Of a DNA stretch of 64,000 nucleotides, positions 26,250 to 35,125 are shown piece by piece. The stretch is from contig NZ_WHOB01000017.1 in NCBI RefSeq assembly GCF_013141775.1, forward strand, positions 46,745-110,744, in the 5' to 3' direction. The notes under the pieces are model-generated. The model did not search any database. It saw only the letters and a list, made by a program, of their open reading frames with translations, and was not told where the DNA came from. The number at the start of each line of letters is the position of its first letter. The first letter of the stretch is position 1. The translations under genes and the position numbers were made by a program. Source of the DNA: Paenibacillus phytohabitans. Its GTDB lineage: Bacteria; Bacillota; Bacilli; Paenibacillales; Paenibacillaceae.

Positions 26250-27112
26250 TGTTCAAGCCGTCCGCTCTAGCTTATACCTACGATGGCAGCTTTGAAGGTT
26301 TACTGTGCTGTGTATTTGAGAGCTATACCTGGAAGGAGATTCCGCTTGCCGTTCATTCAGAGGGTGAGGAGCAAGGCCTTCTACTGGAATCGAAGTGGAT
26401 AGAAACTGACAAGGAGAAGGCCGAGAGGGTCCTTAAATCCATTCCGCTCCGCATCTCTCCGGAAGCGGAAGAACTGGTCCGTCTGGGGTTCTGGTCAAAC
26501 ACACCGGGGAAGGAACTGCTGCTGCTGAACTTCCTGTATCTCGGCTTCAAGCATGGCCGCAAGGTAATGAACATGCTTGCCGATGATACGGTACACGCCT
26601 TACAGAAGGCGGTCCAGCAGCTTCGGCGGGAAGGTCATCTGTATCTGGGTTTTGTCCGTTTCTCCGTATACGGTCCGGTCATGGCTGCTGTCATTGAGCC
26701 TCAGGGATACATCCTTCCTGTGATTCAGGAGCATTTCTGCGACCGGTTTCAGAATGAGAGCTTCATGATCTACGACCAGACCCACGAGGCGGCGCTGATT
26801 CACGAACCCGGACGGGAGGCCATCATACCGCTTAGCGGTTGGATAGCACCCGAGCCGGATGAAGCAGAAGAAGCCTATCGCCGCTTATGGACAGGCTTCT
26901 ATCATGCGATCGGGATCAAAGAACGCCGCAACGAACGCCTGCGCTCCTCGCTGATGCCCAAGCGGTACTGGAAGCATATGGTTGAGATGAACGGCAGCAA
27001 TGGCGTCCCTGCACTCGCCGATACGCAGCGCAAGAAGGCGTTACAGCCGGAGCCGCCGAAGACAATCGGCCCGCTCCCGGCTTCACTCAGACAAACAAAT
27101 ACTCATACTTAA
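26249..27112 (+). CDS. DUF4130 (TIGR03915-type) probable DNA metabolism protein
   Basis: The start is ATG 26249 (MFKPSALAYTYDGSFEGLL, 287 residues), overlapping the stop of the radical SAM gene by one base, with AAAGGAGCGG upstream. The N-terminal YTYDGSFEGLLCCVFESY and the HALQKAVQQLRREGHLYLGFVRF core are typical of the DUF4130 family, which is almost always encoded beside the radical SAM partner; in some genomes the domain is fused to uracil-DNA glycosylase. The biochemical role is unknown, but cotranscription and the LexA box imply a joint function in DNA repair. No uracil-DNA glycosylase gene follows here. Confidence 0.87.
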   Translation: MFKPSALAYTYDGSFEGLLCCVFESYTWKEIPLAVHSEGEEQGLLLESKWIETDKEKAERVLKSIPLRISPEAEELVRLGFWSNTPGKELLLLNFLYLGFKHGRKVMNMLADDTVHALQKAVQQLRREGHLYLGFVRFSVYGPVMAAVIEPQGYILPVIQEHFCDRFQNESFMIYDQTHEAALIHEPGREAIIPLSGWIAPEPDEAEEAYRRLWTGFYHAIGIKERRNERLRSSLMPKRYWKHMVEMNGSNGVPALADTQRKKALQPEPPKTIGPLPASLRQTNTHT

Positions 27113-27156
27113 AGGATAATCCCATTTTCCACTTCATTTGATCGCCTTTACTGCTG

Positions 27157-27567
27157 CTAACGAAGGTTTGCCGGAACTCCTTGTTCACTTGCATAACGGG
27201 GATGGACATCCGTACATTTCAGCTCCTCACCAGAGAATCTAATCCATACATAATCATCATACAGAACGCCATGCGTCTTTTTCACAATATCGGTAGGAAC
27301 ATATTCTTGCAGTCCGAGGGATTGCAGTATTTTATCGATGTGATGCCGGGTACGCGGTACACAGCGGGACTCGAAATAGTCCAGCACATCGCCCACAAGG
27401 ACCTTTGTTTTACCTGGAAAAGGCAAGAAAACAGGTTCAACCTTATCATCTTGCCAGACATCAACCGTTTGATTTATATAATCCAGTTTCACTTTGGCAA
27501 TTACGCGGTCATGCTCTAACACCTCAAACTGAAGAGGAGGAGCTATGAACCTATTCATTTTCTTCAT
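27157..27567 (-). CDS. Small conserved protein resembling HipA-neighbour family
   Basis: The 136-residue protein begins at ATG 27567 with CAGGAGGC six bases upstream. The second half (DVLDYFESRCVPRTRHHIDKILQSLGL, then IVKKTHGVLYDDYVWIRFSGE) resembles small Firmicute proteins with the pattern F-x-S-R-C-x-P-R-T-R ... KTHG ... D-x-W-I-R-F, which often sit upstream of HipA-like kinases or in mobile elements. No HipA gene is present here, so this is a solitary copy. The N-terminal half (LQFEVLEHDRVIAKVKLDYINQ) could be a HipA-N-like beta domain. The assignment rests on recalled motif similarity, so the function is left open. Confidence 0.6.
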   Translation of the reverse strand: MKKMNRFIAPPLQFEVLEHDRVIAKVKLDYINQTVDVWQDDKVEPVFLPFPGKTKVLVGDVLDYFESRCVPRTRHHIDKILQSLGLQEYVPTDIVKKTHGVLYDDYVWIRFSGEELKCTDVHPRYASEQGVPANLR

Positions 27568-27592
27568 CTGCAGCCTCCTGATTATCCAAAAT

Positions 27593-27625
27593 ACTAGTAG
27601 TCTAACTTTACACTAGTATAGACTA
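27593..27625. promoter_or_regulatory. Inverted and direct repeats upstream of the small HipA-neighbour-like gene
   Basis: TAGTCTA (27598-27604) is mirrored by TAGACTA (27619-27625), and ACTAGTA occurs directly at 27593 and 27612. On the minus strand TATACT within this block could be a -10 box. Such a compact operator about 30 bases from the start is what an autoregulated gene would have. Confidence 0.4.
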
Positions 27626-27740
27626 AAAACCGCCGTAAATCCTTCATTCGTCAAAGGTTCCAATCGTTCGAGAGCCCAGCAGTTTTTTTGACAAAACGCT
27701 CATAAATAAGCTTACCCGTCAGCTTCATATTATCCAGCAC

Positions 27741-27786
27741 AAAAAGAGTGCCCCGCAGTCATTATCATGACCACCCGGAGCACTCC
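27741..27786 (-). terminator. Terminator of the phosphoketolase gene
   Basis: On the minus strand GAGTGCTCCGGG pairs with the CCCGGGGCACTC-like arm (plus strand GAGTGCCCCG from 27746 and CGGAGCACTC ending 27785), followed by five T. One or two mismatches are present in the stem. Confidence 0.65.
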
Positions 27787-27836
27787 CCTCTTGAGAGCTT
27801 ACTATAATGAATTCAAATTACACGTGTGAACGTTAA

Positions 27837-30221
27837 TTAGTTCAAAGCCTTCCATACCCAGTTCTCAACCTCTGGAAGATCGATGCCTTCTTCACGAATG
27901 TACTGGTTATGTTTCTTCACCATGGCATCCATTTCGTCAGCGATATTCTGATATTTGCCGGCATCCGGCAAGCTCAGCACAGCTTCCTTCGTGAGGTCGA
28001 AGCGGTCCATCTGGTTGAGTACGCGCATATCGAACGGTGTAGTGATGTCGCCATTCTCGCGGTAGCCATGTACATGCAGGTTATGGTTGTGGCGGTCGAA
28101 GAACAGGTCTTTGATCAGGCCTTCATAGCCGTGGAAGGCGAAGATGACCGGTTTATCCTTTGTGAAAAATTGATCAAACTCCTCGTCAGATAAGCCGCGC
28201 GGATCGAGCTTTTGGCTTCTCAGCTTCAGCAGATCTACCACGTTGATATAGCGGATTTTCAGCTCAGGCAGCTTCTCATGGAGAATCGAAATTGCAGCCA
28301 AGCTCTCCATAGTAGGTTCTGTACCCGACGAAGCAATAACCACATCCGGCTCTCCGCCCTTGTCGGTGCTTGCCCAGTCAATGATTTTGAGGCCTTTGTC
28401 CACCAGTTCCTGAGCTTCATCTGCCGAGAACCACTGCGGACGCGGGTGCTTAGACGATACAATTAGGTTGATCTTCTGACGGTCATTCAGGATGGTGTCG
28501 AAGACAGCCAGCAGGGAATTGGCATCCGCCGGCAGATACTCACGGATAAATTCCGGCTTCTTATCAGCCAGGTGACCCAGCAGACCCGGATCCTGGTGAG
28601 TGTAACCGTTATGATCCTGCTGGAACACGGTTGATGTGGCAATAACGTTCAAGGATGGAATATCTGCGCGCCAAGTTTGATCTGTAGCCTTGCGCAGCCA
28701 TTTGAAGTGCTGGGTAATCATCGAATCAACAACGCGCAGGAACGCTTCATAGCTGGCAAAGAAGCCGTGGCGTCCGGTCAATACATATCCTTCCAGGAAG
28801 CCTTCCGCCTGATGCTCGGATAATTGGGAGTCAATGACACGGCCATAAGGAGCCAGGAATTCATCCTGCGGTTCCTTGATGGAATCCATCCACTGGCGTT
28901 TGGTTACTTCAAACACAGGTCCCAGACGGTTCGACATCGTTTCATCCGGTCCGAAGATCCGGAAGTTGCGGTTCTCTTCGTTGAGCGTTACAACCTCTTT
29001 CAGATACTTGCCCAGTACCGCCATATCCTGCGCGATCACTTGACCCGGTATGGAATTATCCAGTGCATAGTTGCGGAAATTCGGCTTGTGCAGATCTTTG
29101 ATCAGGTTACCGGCGTTCGTTACAGGGTTCATCCCCATACGTCTGTTGCCTACAGGCAGAATCTCAGCCAGATCAGCGTTCAAACGGCCATTCTCATCAA
29201 ATAATTCTTCAGGTCTGTAGCTGTTCAGCCATTCGAGCAATGCTGGTGCATGCTTCATGTTCTTCTGATCTACCGGAATCGGCACCTGATGGGCCCGGAA
29301 GGAGCCTTCATTCGGCACGCCGTCCCACGCTTTCGGACCGGTCCAGCCTTTAGGCGTACGGAAGACGAGCATCGGCCAAGCAGGGCGTGTGGTATCGTTA
29401 TTTTCACGGGCATTCTTCTGAATCGCTTCGATCTTCTCAATAATGGTGTCCATAACCTTAGCCATTTCCAGGTGCATCAGATCAGGGTTCTCGCCTTCCA
29501 CGAAGAACGGTTCCCAGCCGCTTCCTGCAAAATAAGCCGTTAACTCTTCTCTGGACATCCGGGACAGAATGGTCGGGTTGCTGATCTTGAAGCCGTTCAA
29601 ATGCAGAATCGGCAGCACCGCACCATCTGTAATCGGGTTAATGAACCGGTTGGAGAACCAGGAAGCCGCCAGAGGTCCGGTCTCTGCTTCGCCGTCACCT
29701 ACAACAACTGCCGAGATCAGGTTCGGATTATCCAGAACTGCGCCCACACTGTGAGACAAGGAGTAACCCAGCTCACCACCTTCATGAATCGATCCTGGTG
29801 TTTCTGGGGCAGCATGGGAAGCCACTCCGCCCGGGAAGGAGAACTGTTTGAACAATTTCTTCAGTCCAGGGATATCCTGAGTGATCTGCGGGTAGATTTC
29901 AGTGTAGCTTCCGTCCAGATAGGAGTTCGATACCATAACCTGACCGCCATGGCCCGGACCTTCAATATAGAACATATCCAAATCATATTTAGTAATTACG
30001 CGGTTCAGATGCGCATAGATAAAGTTCTGCCCAGGGATGGTGCCCCAGTGTCCGATCGGCTTCACTTTTACGTCTGCGTCCTTCAAAGGTTCTCTTAACA
30101 ACGGGTTATCCTTCAAATAGAGCTGACCGACGGAGATGTAGTTAGTTGCGCGCCAGTAGGCGTCAAGCTTTGCCAAATAAGTTTTAGAAGAATAATCCAC
30201 CTGTGCGATTGATAATCCCAT
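27837..30221 (-). CDS. xfp: Phosphoketolase (xylulose-5-phosphate/fructose-6-phosphate)
   Basis: The start is ATG 30221 ([16 protein letters not shown], 794 residues), which has AGGGAGTG at the right distance; the GTG three codons earlier lies inside it. The size and motifs match the XFP family: N-terminal [21 protein letters not shown], the thiamine-diphosphate site [14 protein letters not shown], and the [19 protein letters not shown] segment with catalytic His residues. The enzyme splits xylulose 5-phosphate or fructose 6-phosphate with phosphate into acetyl phosphate and a smaller sugar phosphate, feeding acetate kinase. It is a single-gene unit. The upstream region carries palindromes that resemble Rex redox-repressor boxes, which would link expression to NADH level. 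Confidence 0.95.
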   Translation of the reverse strand: MGLSIAQVDYSSKTYLAKLDAYWRATNYISVGQLYLKDNPLLREPLKDADVKVKPIGHWGTIPGQNFIYAHLNRVITKYDLDMFYIEGPGHGGQVMVSNSYLDGSYTEIYPQITQDIPGLKKLFKQFSFPGGVASHAAPETPGSIHEGGELGYSLSHSVGAVLDNPNLISAVVVGDGEAETGPLAASWFSNRFINPITDGAVLPILHLNGFKISNPTILSRMSREELTAYFAGSGWEPFFVEGENPDLMHLEMAKVMDTIIEKIEAIQKNARENNDTTRPAWPMLVFRTPKGWTGPKAWDGVPNEGSFRAHQVPIPVDQKNMKHAPALLEWLNSYRPEELFDENGRLNADLAEILPVGNRRMGMNPVTNAGNLIKDLHKPNFRNYALDNSIPGQVIAQDMAVLGKYLKEVVTLNEENRNFRIFGPDETMSNRLGPVFEVTKRQWMDSIKEPQDEFLAPYGRVIDSQLSEHQAEGFLEGYVLTGRHGFFASYEAFLRVVDSMITQHFKWLRKATDQTWRADIPSLNVIATSTVFQQDHNGYTHQDPGLLGHLADKKPEFIREYLPADANSLLAVFDTILNDRQKINLIVSSKHPRPQWFSADEAQELVDKGLKIIDWASTDKGGEPDVVIASSGTEPTMESLAAISILHEKLPELKIRYINVVDLLKLRSQKLDPRGLSDEEFDQFFTKDKPVIFAFHGYEGLIKDLFFDRHNHNLHVHGYRENGDITTPFDMRVLNQMDRFDLTKEAVLSLPDAGKYQNIADEMDAMVKKHNQYIREEGIDLPEVENWVWKALN

Positions 30222-30278
30222 TTCTTCCACTCCCTAATTTTTATCTTTGTATTTTGAATGTATCACTTCTACAGTTAC

Positions 30279-30306
30279 ATCATACTCCTGGCTTTAATAA
30301 ATTCAA
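30279..30306 (-). promoter_or_regulatory. Candidate phosphoketolase promoter
   Basis: On the minus strand TTGAAT (30301-30306) and TATGAT (30279-30284) are separated by 16 bases, about 58 bases upstream of the start codon. This is a reasonable SigA match, with two and one mismatches. Confidence 0.5.
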
Positions 30307-30334
30307 TCTTTTTAGCAATTGATACGGTCCAATA

Positions 30335-30432
30335 TTGTGAAATTTTGAACATAGTATGAAGTTCGCAGCAAATTAGTTATAAAATAAGGATAATTTTTAT
30401 AACTATGTATGAGATTGTAATTTATTTCACAA
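30335..30432. promoter_or_regulatory. Palindrome cluster with Rex-like boxes upstream of phosphoketolase
   Basis: Three elements sit in tandem. 30415-30432, read on the minus strand, is TTGTGAAATAAATTACAA, matching the Rex consensus TTGTGAA-N4-TTCACAA at 12 of 14 fixed positions. 30335-30352 is a weaker half-conserved version (11 of 14). Between them, AGTTATAAAA (30375-30384) is a perfect inverted repeat of TTTTATAACT (30395-30404). The 314-bp gap between the phosphoketolase and GntR genes is otherwise AT-rich and holds no gene. Rex control is inference; FNR/CRP-like readings of the same palindrome are possible. Confidence 0.4.
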
Positions 30433-30478
30433 GCCTTTTTTCAACCTCCATCCCCTTCTGGAACTTCCTGGGGCAAAC

Positions 30479-30511
30479 CAAAAAGACCGGAACTATCTTC
30501 CCGGTCTTTCG
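30479..30511 (-). terminator. Terminator of the GntR gene
   Basis: AAAGACCGG (30482-30490) pairs with CCGGTCTTT (30501-30509); on the minus strand a short T-run follows. It lies 24 bases after the GntR stop. Confidence 0.75.
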
Positions 30512-30535
30512 TGATTACATTATTCTTATCTTTCC

Positions 30536-31258
30536 TTAATGAACAGACACGAATGTGTTGAATTTCAGGTACTGGTAATGGAAGCGCATATGCGAGAATT
30601 CAAACGGCGTCCCGTTATCCAGGAAGAAGATCCCTTCCATGATTCCAACAGGCTCATTCTCCTTCAAGTGGAGCAATTCCTGATCACTAGGCAGGGAAGG
30701 CTCGGCAAAAATAGATAAAAAGGATTTGGTAACCGCCAGATTGCGCGACTCCTCCAGATAATGAAAGATCGATCCTTCGATAATCGCCATATCGAGATCC
30801 TGTACGATTTTAATCGGAATATATCCGGTCTCAATCATAAAGGGCTCCTCATCAAACAGGCGCAGGCGGACAATTTTATATACAAAATCATGGGGCTGCA
30901 AGAACAAATCACGCTGAAGCTCTTCTGTTGGCCGGATAACCTCGAAGTTCAGTACTTTGATCTCCGGCTTCTTGCCATGCATCTGGAAGTTGTCAGAAAC
31001 CCCGAGATTAGAGCCCTCGTAATTAAAAATCGAATCGTTTTTTATGTACAGCGGGTTAATAAAGGTTCCCGATCCGCGTTTCTTGAAAATAATGCCGTAG
31101 CTCTCCATCTTGGTCAGCGCACGCTTAATTGTACTGCGGCTAACCTGATACGTTTCACTGAGACTACGCTCATCCGGCAATCTCATATCAGCAAACCGTC
31201 CCGCAAAAATCTTCATTTTGAGGTCATCAATAATTTGCTTGTAGACAAATTGTGTCAT
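30536..31258 (-). CDS. GntR-family (HutC/UTRA) transcriptional regulator
   Basis: The start is ATG 31258 (MTQFVYKQIIDDLKMKIFAGRF, 240 residues) with GGAG upstream; the longer frame adds 17 residues without a ribosome site. Residues 5-70 are a GntR winged helix (MRLPDERSLSETYQVSRSTIKRALTKMESYGIIFKKRGSGTF). The rest (about 90-235) is a UTRA ligand domain (PHDFVYKIVRLRLFDEEPFMIETGYIP). HutC/UTRA proteins are sugar- or amino-acid-responsive repressors. It faces a lipoprotein gene and lies upstream of phosphoketolase on the same strand. Its target could be itself, the divergent lipoprotein or the nearby GH94 gene. Confidence 0.9.
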   Translation of the reverse strand: MTQFVYKQIIDDLKMKIFAGRFADMRLPDERSLSETYQVSRSTIKRALTKMESYGIIFKKRGSGTFINPLYIKNDSIFNYEGSNLGVSDNFQMHGKKPEIKVLNFEVIRPTEELQRDLFLQPHDFVYKIVRLRLFDEEPFMIETGYIPIKIVQDLDMAIIEGSIFHYLEESRNLAVTKSFLSIFAEPSLPSDQELLHLKENEPVGIMEGIFFLDNGTPFEFSHMRFHYQYLKFNTFVSVH

Positions 31259-31418
31259 GTGGTACTCCTTCGTCGGGTCGAGCCTAAACTTCAATATTAA
31301 ATATATCATATTAGGATGAATGATAACGCTCCAATTTCAAATTTCAAACCTGAAACCCCGCCTGTCAAAGCGCGTACATAGAACTGGAAATAAATATATG
31401 ACCAGGGGGAATTACAAA

Positions 31419-32384
31419 ATGGAGAGAAAATTTGTTATCGGTTTGATCATTGCTTTTATGGTGCTATCGGGCTGCAGCTCGGATAAGAACAAGGCAGAGT
31501 CTCCGGCGTCTACAGCTGCTGCTTCGGCAGAAACACAGGCTTCTTCAGTGAGTCCTTCAGAGACACCCGCTCCTGAGCTTACTATCGCACCAACACCTGC
31601 ACCAAAAAAATTGTCTGATACAGAAGCTGTGGCGCTTGACTACGTTAACATTTTCTTAAACGGATCGGATAGTGAAGCAAAAAAAACCTTCATTACAGAC
31701 AACGTCTATCCGGATGCCCAGCCGCTGTTTCAAATGATTCAATCCGTAGAAACACCTGATGACCAGAAACTTAAGAGTCCCCAGGTTCTCGAATCTACAC
31801 ATTATTCTGATGAAGGCGGAATGAAAGTTGAGGCCGTGCTAATTCAAGGCCAAAAGGCCTCTAACCCCAAAAGCGAATTGATCGTTCTTATCAGTGACCT
31901 GAAAATTATCTGGGCAACAGATTCATCAGACCAGGAAACATTCGGCGAAGCAAGAAAGGTCTTCAAAGAGCCAGTCCCGGAAGCTTCGATATCAACCGTA
32001 CCTGCTCCTAGCGAAATGTTAAGAGAGATCCGGAATTTCGTAATCTCCGACGTGTGGAACGAGGGATTTGTTGACATCCATTCGTATATTAATAGCGGGA
32101 CCAGCAGTACAGGACAGAGTCTGGATATCAATTTCACCGTTGAGCAGCTGGCCAAGACCATGGATAAGAAAAAGGAATACGACAGCTATATCACCGGTCT
32201 TGATTCCAAGTATGATTCTCTTAAACAGGTCTGGACGAAGCTTTCCTCCGAAACTGATCGTCTATACAGCCTGGTTCAACAGAATCCGCCCAAAGCCAAC
32301 GATACCACCGCGAATTTTGATACCGGAATCTTCAATCAGTATTTGGAGGCCTTTGAGAAGGAAGTAGACGCCGCAATCAAATAA
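31419..32384 (+). CDS. Lipoprotein of unknown function
   Basis: The start is ATG 31419 with AGGGGGA eight bases upstream, giving 321 residues. The lipoprotein signal is MERKFVIGLIIAFMVLSGCSS, followed by a Ser/Ala/Thr/Pro-rich tether of about 55 residues. A first globular part (LSDTEAVALDYVNIFLNGSDSEAKKTF) resembles NTF2-like or DUF-type exported domains; the C-terminal part is helical (EQLAKTMDKKKEYDSYITGLD...). No enzymatic motif is seen. The product would sit on the outer membrane face. It is transcribed away from a GntR regulator and ends at its own terminator. Confidence 0.8.
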   Translation: MERKFVIGLIIAFMVLSGCSSDKNKAESPASTAAASAETQASSVSPSETPAPELTIAPTPAPKKLSDTEAVALDYVNIFLNGSDSEAKKTFITDNVYPDAQPLFQMIQSVETPDDQKLKSPQVLESTHYSDEGGMKVEAVLIQGQKASNPKSELIVLISDLKIIWATDSSDQETFGEARKVFKEPVPEASISTVPAPSEMLREIRNFVISDVWNEGFVDIHSYINSGTSSTGQSLDINFTVEQLAKTMDKKKEYDSYITGLDSKYDSLKQVWTKLSSETDRLYSLVQQNPPKANDTTANFDTGIFNQYLEAFEKEVDAAIK

Positions 32385-32395
32385 TTGCTAATTAA

Positions 32396-32433
32396 AAAAG
32401 CAGTCCATCTCCTTAGGGGGAAGGACTGCTTTT
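32396..32433 (+). terminator. Terminator after the lipoprotein gene
   Basis: AAAAGCAGTCC (ending 32406) pairs with GGACTGCTTTT (32423-32433), with an A-rich 5' side and T-rich 3' side. Confidence 0.85.
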
Positions 32434-32534
32434 ATCTATAGATGCTTATTCAATATAACAAACATCTATAAAAATATTATATTGTTTGCTTTTTACACTA
32501 AAAATTAGGGTTTCTTAGTAGGCTGGAACTGTCT

Positions 32535-32586
32535 TATAATGAGATTGGGCGGGAAATTCCAACCGTTTGTGAACGCGTGTTTACAC
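32535..32586 (+). promoter_or_regulatory. Candidate promoter and LacI-type operator of the GH94 gene
   Basis: TATAAT (32535-32540) is a good -10 box with a weak -35 upstream. About 30 bases downstream, GTGAACGCGTGTTTACAC (32569-32586) is an imperfect palindrome with a central CG, resembling operators of LacI-family proteins, although its spacing does not fit a standard cre. The position would allow roadblock repression. Confidence 0.4.
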
Positions 32587-32621
32587 TCCTGCCTGTCATC
32601 CACTTTGTAGGAGGAATGGTT

Positions 32622-35003
32622 ATGCAATACGGTCATTTTGACGAAAAGAACAAAGAGTATCTCATCACGAAGCCTAATACACCTGCCCCTTGGGCCAACT
32701 ATCTTGGCTCGCCGGAATACGGCGCGATTATCTCAGGAAATGCCGGCGGCTACAGCTTCGTGAAGTCCGGGGCCAATGGACGGCATCTCCGCTACCACTT
32801 CAACTCTAAGGACGAGCCGGGACGCTACATTTATGTAAGAGACCTGGAGAACGGGGATTATTGGTCCGGCTCCTGGCAGCCAGTGGGTAAAGATCTGGAA
32901 CAATACCAATCGGTATGCCATCATGGAACCGGATACACGAACATCGTCTCGGATTACGATAACATCCATACGGAATCGTTATACTATGTGCCGCTGAACA
33001 AAACCTATGAGGTATGGCGGATGAAGGTGCGTAATGACGGCACCAAACCCCGGAAGCTGGCTCTCTTCGGATTTGCCGAACTAACCAACAATAACAACTA
33101 CGAGCAGGATACCGTCAACCTGCAGTACACCCTGTTTATCTCACGCACCTACTATAAGAATAATATGATCCTTCAGGTCATCAACGAAAATATCCCCGAA
33201 GAGCAGAGCTGGAGATTCTTCGGCGCAGCCGGCGCGGAAGTTACCGGTTACGACGGCGACCGTGATACCTTCCTGGGCGATTACCGCAGCTACGGGAACC
33301 CGGCTTCCGTTGCGAACGGCGAATGTTCAAATTCACTCAACTACAATACCAATGCCTGCGGCGCCCTGCAGATCAATGTGGAGCTGCAGCCGGGAGAAGA
33401 GAAAGAAGTCGCCTTCCTGCTGGGACAGTATGATGAGCAGGGGGCGTCTGAGATTCTGAGTCACTACAAGGATTTGTCTGTGGTAGAGAAGGAGCTCGAA
33501 GAACTGAAGGCGTTCTGGCACAGCAAGCTTAACCGCTTCCAGGTTCAGACCCCGAGCGACAATCTGAACAATATGATCAACACCTGGAATGCTTACCAGT
33601 GCTTCATTACCTTCATCTGGTCGCGTGCTGCCTCCTTCCAGTACTCCGGTCTGCGTAACGGGCTCGGCTACCGGGATACCGTGCAGGATATTCAAGGCAT
33701 TATCCATCTGGATCATGAGATGGCCCTTGAGCGCCTACGACTGATGATTTCGGCCCAGGTCTCCAATGGCGGCGGACTGCCACTCGTCAAATTTGATCAT
33801 AATCCAGGCCATGAAGGCACACCGGACGACCCGGAATACGTGCGGGAAACCGGACATCCCCATTATCGTGCGGATGACGCCCTGTGGCTGTTCCCGACGG
33901 TTATCAAATACTTAAATGAAAGCGGTAACTGGGGCTTTACGGATGAAGTAGTTCCTTATTCGGATAAAGGCGAGGATACCGTATATGGACATCTGCGCCA
34001 GGCCCTGCAGTTCAGCCTGGACCGCATGGGTGCACACGGGATGCCGGTTGGGCTGCATGCCGACTGGAACGACTGTCTGCGGCTTGGAGCTAAAGGGGAG
34101 TCTTTGTTCGTTGCCTTCCAGCTCTACATGGGCTTCAAAGTATTCATGGAAATTGCCCAGAATAAAAACAAGCCGGAAGATGTAGAGTGGGCACAGGCGC
34201 TGCTCGAAGAGCTGGACGGTAATATTCAAAAACATGCCTGGGAGAATGACCAGTTCGTCCGCGGGTTCACCGAAGACAACTATACCATCGGCTCCTGGGA
34301 GAACGATGAGGGCAAAATCTGGCTGAATCCGCAAAGCTGGGCGGTACTCAGCGGCGCTGCCCGTCCGGAACAGGCCAAGCTCTCTATGGATAAAGTGTAC
34401 GAGAATCTGCGGACCGATTACGGCTCTATGATTTTCTATCCGCCGTTCCGTAAATACGGTCTGCCTGTAGCGCTAATGGCCCTCTTCAACGCCTCCACCA
34501 AGGAGAACGGCGGGATCTTCAGCCAGCCGCAGGGTTGGCTGATTCTGGCCGAGACGATGATCGGCAACGGCGACCGCGCGTTCGAGTATTTCCTGAACTG
34601 CAGTCCGGCCAGCATGAACGATCAAGCCGAAGTCCGCAAGCTGGAGCCTTACGTACATGGCCAGTTCGTAGAGTCCAAAGACAGCCCGTACCAGGGCCGG
34701 GCACATGTCCACTGGCTCACCGGCACCGCCTCGACCGTTATGGTCTCTCTGGTAGAGGGCATTATGGGGGTTCAGCCGCAGAAGGATGGCCTCCGCCTGA
34801 ATCCGTGCGTACCTTCCGACTGGACAGAATTCTCTATGGTACGGGAATTCCGCGGCAAGAAGCTGAACATCCGGGTTGAGAACAAGAACGGCGTGCAAAA
34901 GGGAGTATCGCATATCGTCATTAACGGCGAAGAAATTCAGGGCGACTTGATTCCGGTTACCCAATTGGCAGCAGAGAACGATGTGCTGGTTGTTATGGGA
35001 TAA
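32622..35003 (+). CDS. GH94 cellobiose phosphorylase
   Basis: The start is ATG 32622 (MQYGHFDEKNKEYLIT, 793 residues), seven bases after AGGAGG; an ATG two codons earlier is too close. The N-terminal FDEKNKEYLITKPNTPAPWANYLG and the catalytic HADWNDCLRLG (Asp484 as general acid) are characteristic of GH94 disaccharide phosphorylases. The family cleaves beta-1,4-glucobiose with phosphate to glucose 1-phosphate and glucose in the cytoplasm, saving one ATP. Its length and N-terminus fit cellobiose rather than chitobiose or cyclic-glucan enzymes, but laminaribiose or cellodextrin specificity cannot be excluded. It has no transporter beside it and is flanked by its own promoter and terminator. Confidence 0.9.
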   Translation: MQYGHFDEKNKEYLITKPNTPAPWANYLGSPEYGAIISGNAGGYSFVKSGANGRHLRYHFNSKDEPGRYIYVRDLENGDYWSGSWQPVGKDLEQYQSVCHHGTGYTNIVSDYDNIHTESLYYVPLNKTYEVWRMKVRNDGTKPRKLALFGFAELTNNNNYEQDTVNLQYTLFISRTYYKNNMILQVINENIPEEQSWRFFGAAGAEVTGYDGDRDTFLGDYRSYGNPASVANGECSNSLNYNTNACGALQINVELQPGEEKEVAFLLGQYDEQGASEILSHYKDLSVVEKELEELKAFWHSKLNRFQVQTPSDNLNNMINTWNAYQCFITFIWSRAASFQYSGLRNGLGYRDTVQDIQGIIHLDHEMALERLRLMISAQVSNGGGLPLVKFDHNPGHEGTPDDPEYVRETGHPHYRADDALWLFPTVIKYLNESGNWGFTDEVVPYSDKGEDTVYGHLRQALQFSLDRMGAHGMPVGLHADWNDCLRLGAKGESLFVAFQLYMGFKVFMEIAQNKNKPEDVEWAQALLEELDGNIQKHAWENDQFVRGFTEDNYTIGSWENDEGKIWLNPQSWAVLSGAARPEQAKLSMDKVYENLRTDYGSMIFYPPFRKYGLPVALMALFNASTKENGGIFSQPQGWLILAETMIGNGDRAFEYFLNCSPASMNDQAEVRKLEPYVHGQFVESKDSPYQGRAHVHWLTGTASTVMVSLVEGIMGVQPQKDGLRLNPCVPSDWTEFSMVREFRGKKLNIRVENKNGVQKGVSHIVINGEEIQGDLIPVTQLAAENDVLVVMG

Positions 35004-35028
35004 GAAGGTAAATATACGGAATAGAGAA

Positions 35029-35064
35029 GAGGGCGGACCGTTATGGTCTGCCCTCCTATTTTTT
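35029..35064 (+). terminator. Terminator after GH94
   Basis: GAGGGCGGACC (35029-35039) pairs with GGTCTGCCCTC (35045-35055), with one mismatch, and a T-run ends at 35064. Confidence 0.85.
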
Positions 35065-35088
35065 CTGCATAGTGTACTTCAATGCATT

Positions 35089-35109
35089 CTGCCGGGATCT
35101 TCCCGGCAG
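35089..35109 (-). terminator. Perfect 9-bp hairpin at the end of the RNA-repair operon
   Basis: CTGCCGGGA (35089-35097) pairs with TCCCGGCAG (35101-35109) around three bases, 17 bases beyond the Pnkp stop. No T-run follows on the minus strand, so it may stabilise the 3' end rather than act as a classic terminator. Confidence 0.45.
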
Positions 35110-35125
35110 TCTGTGTAACCTCCCG

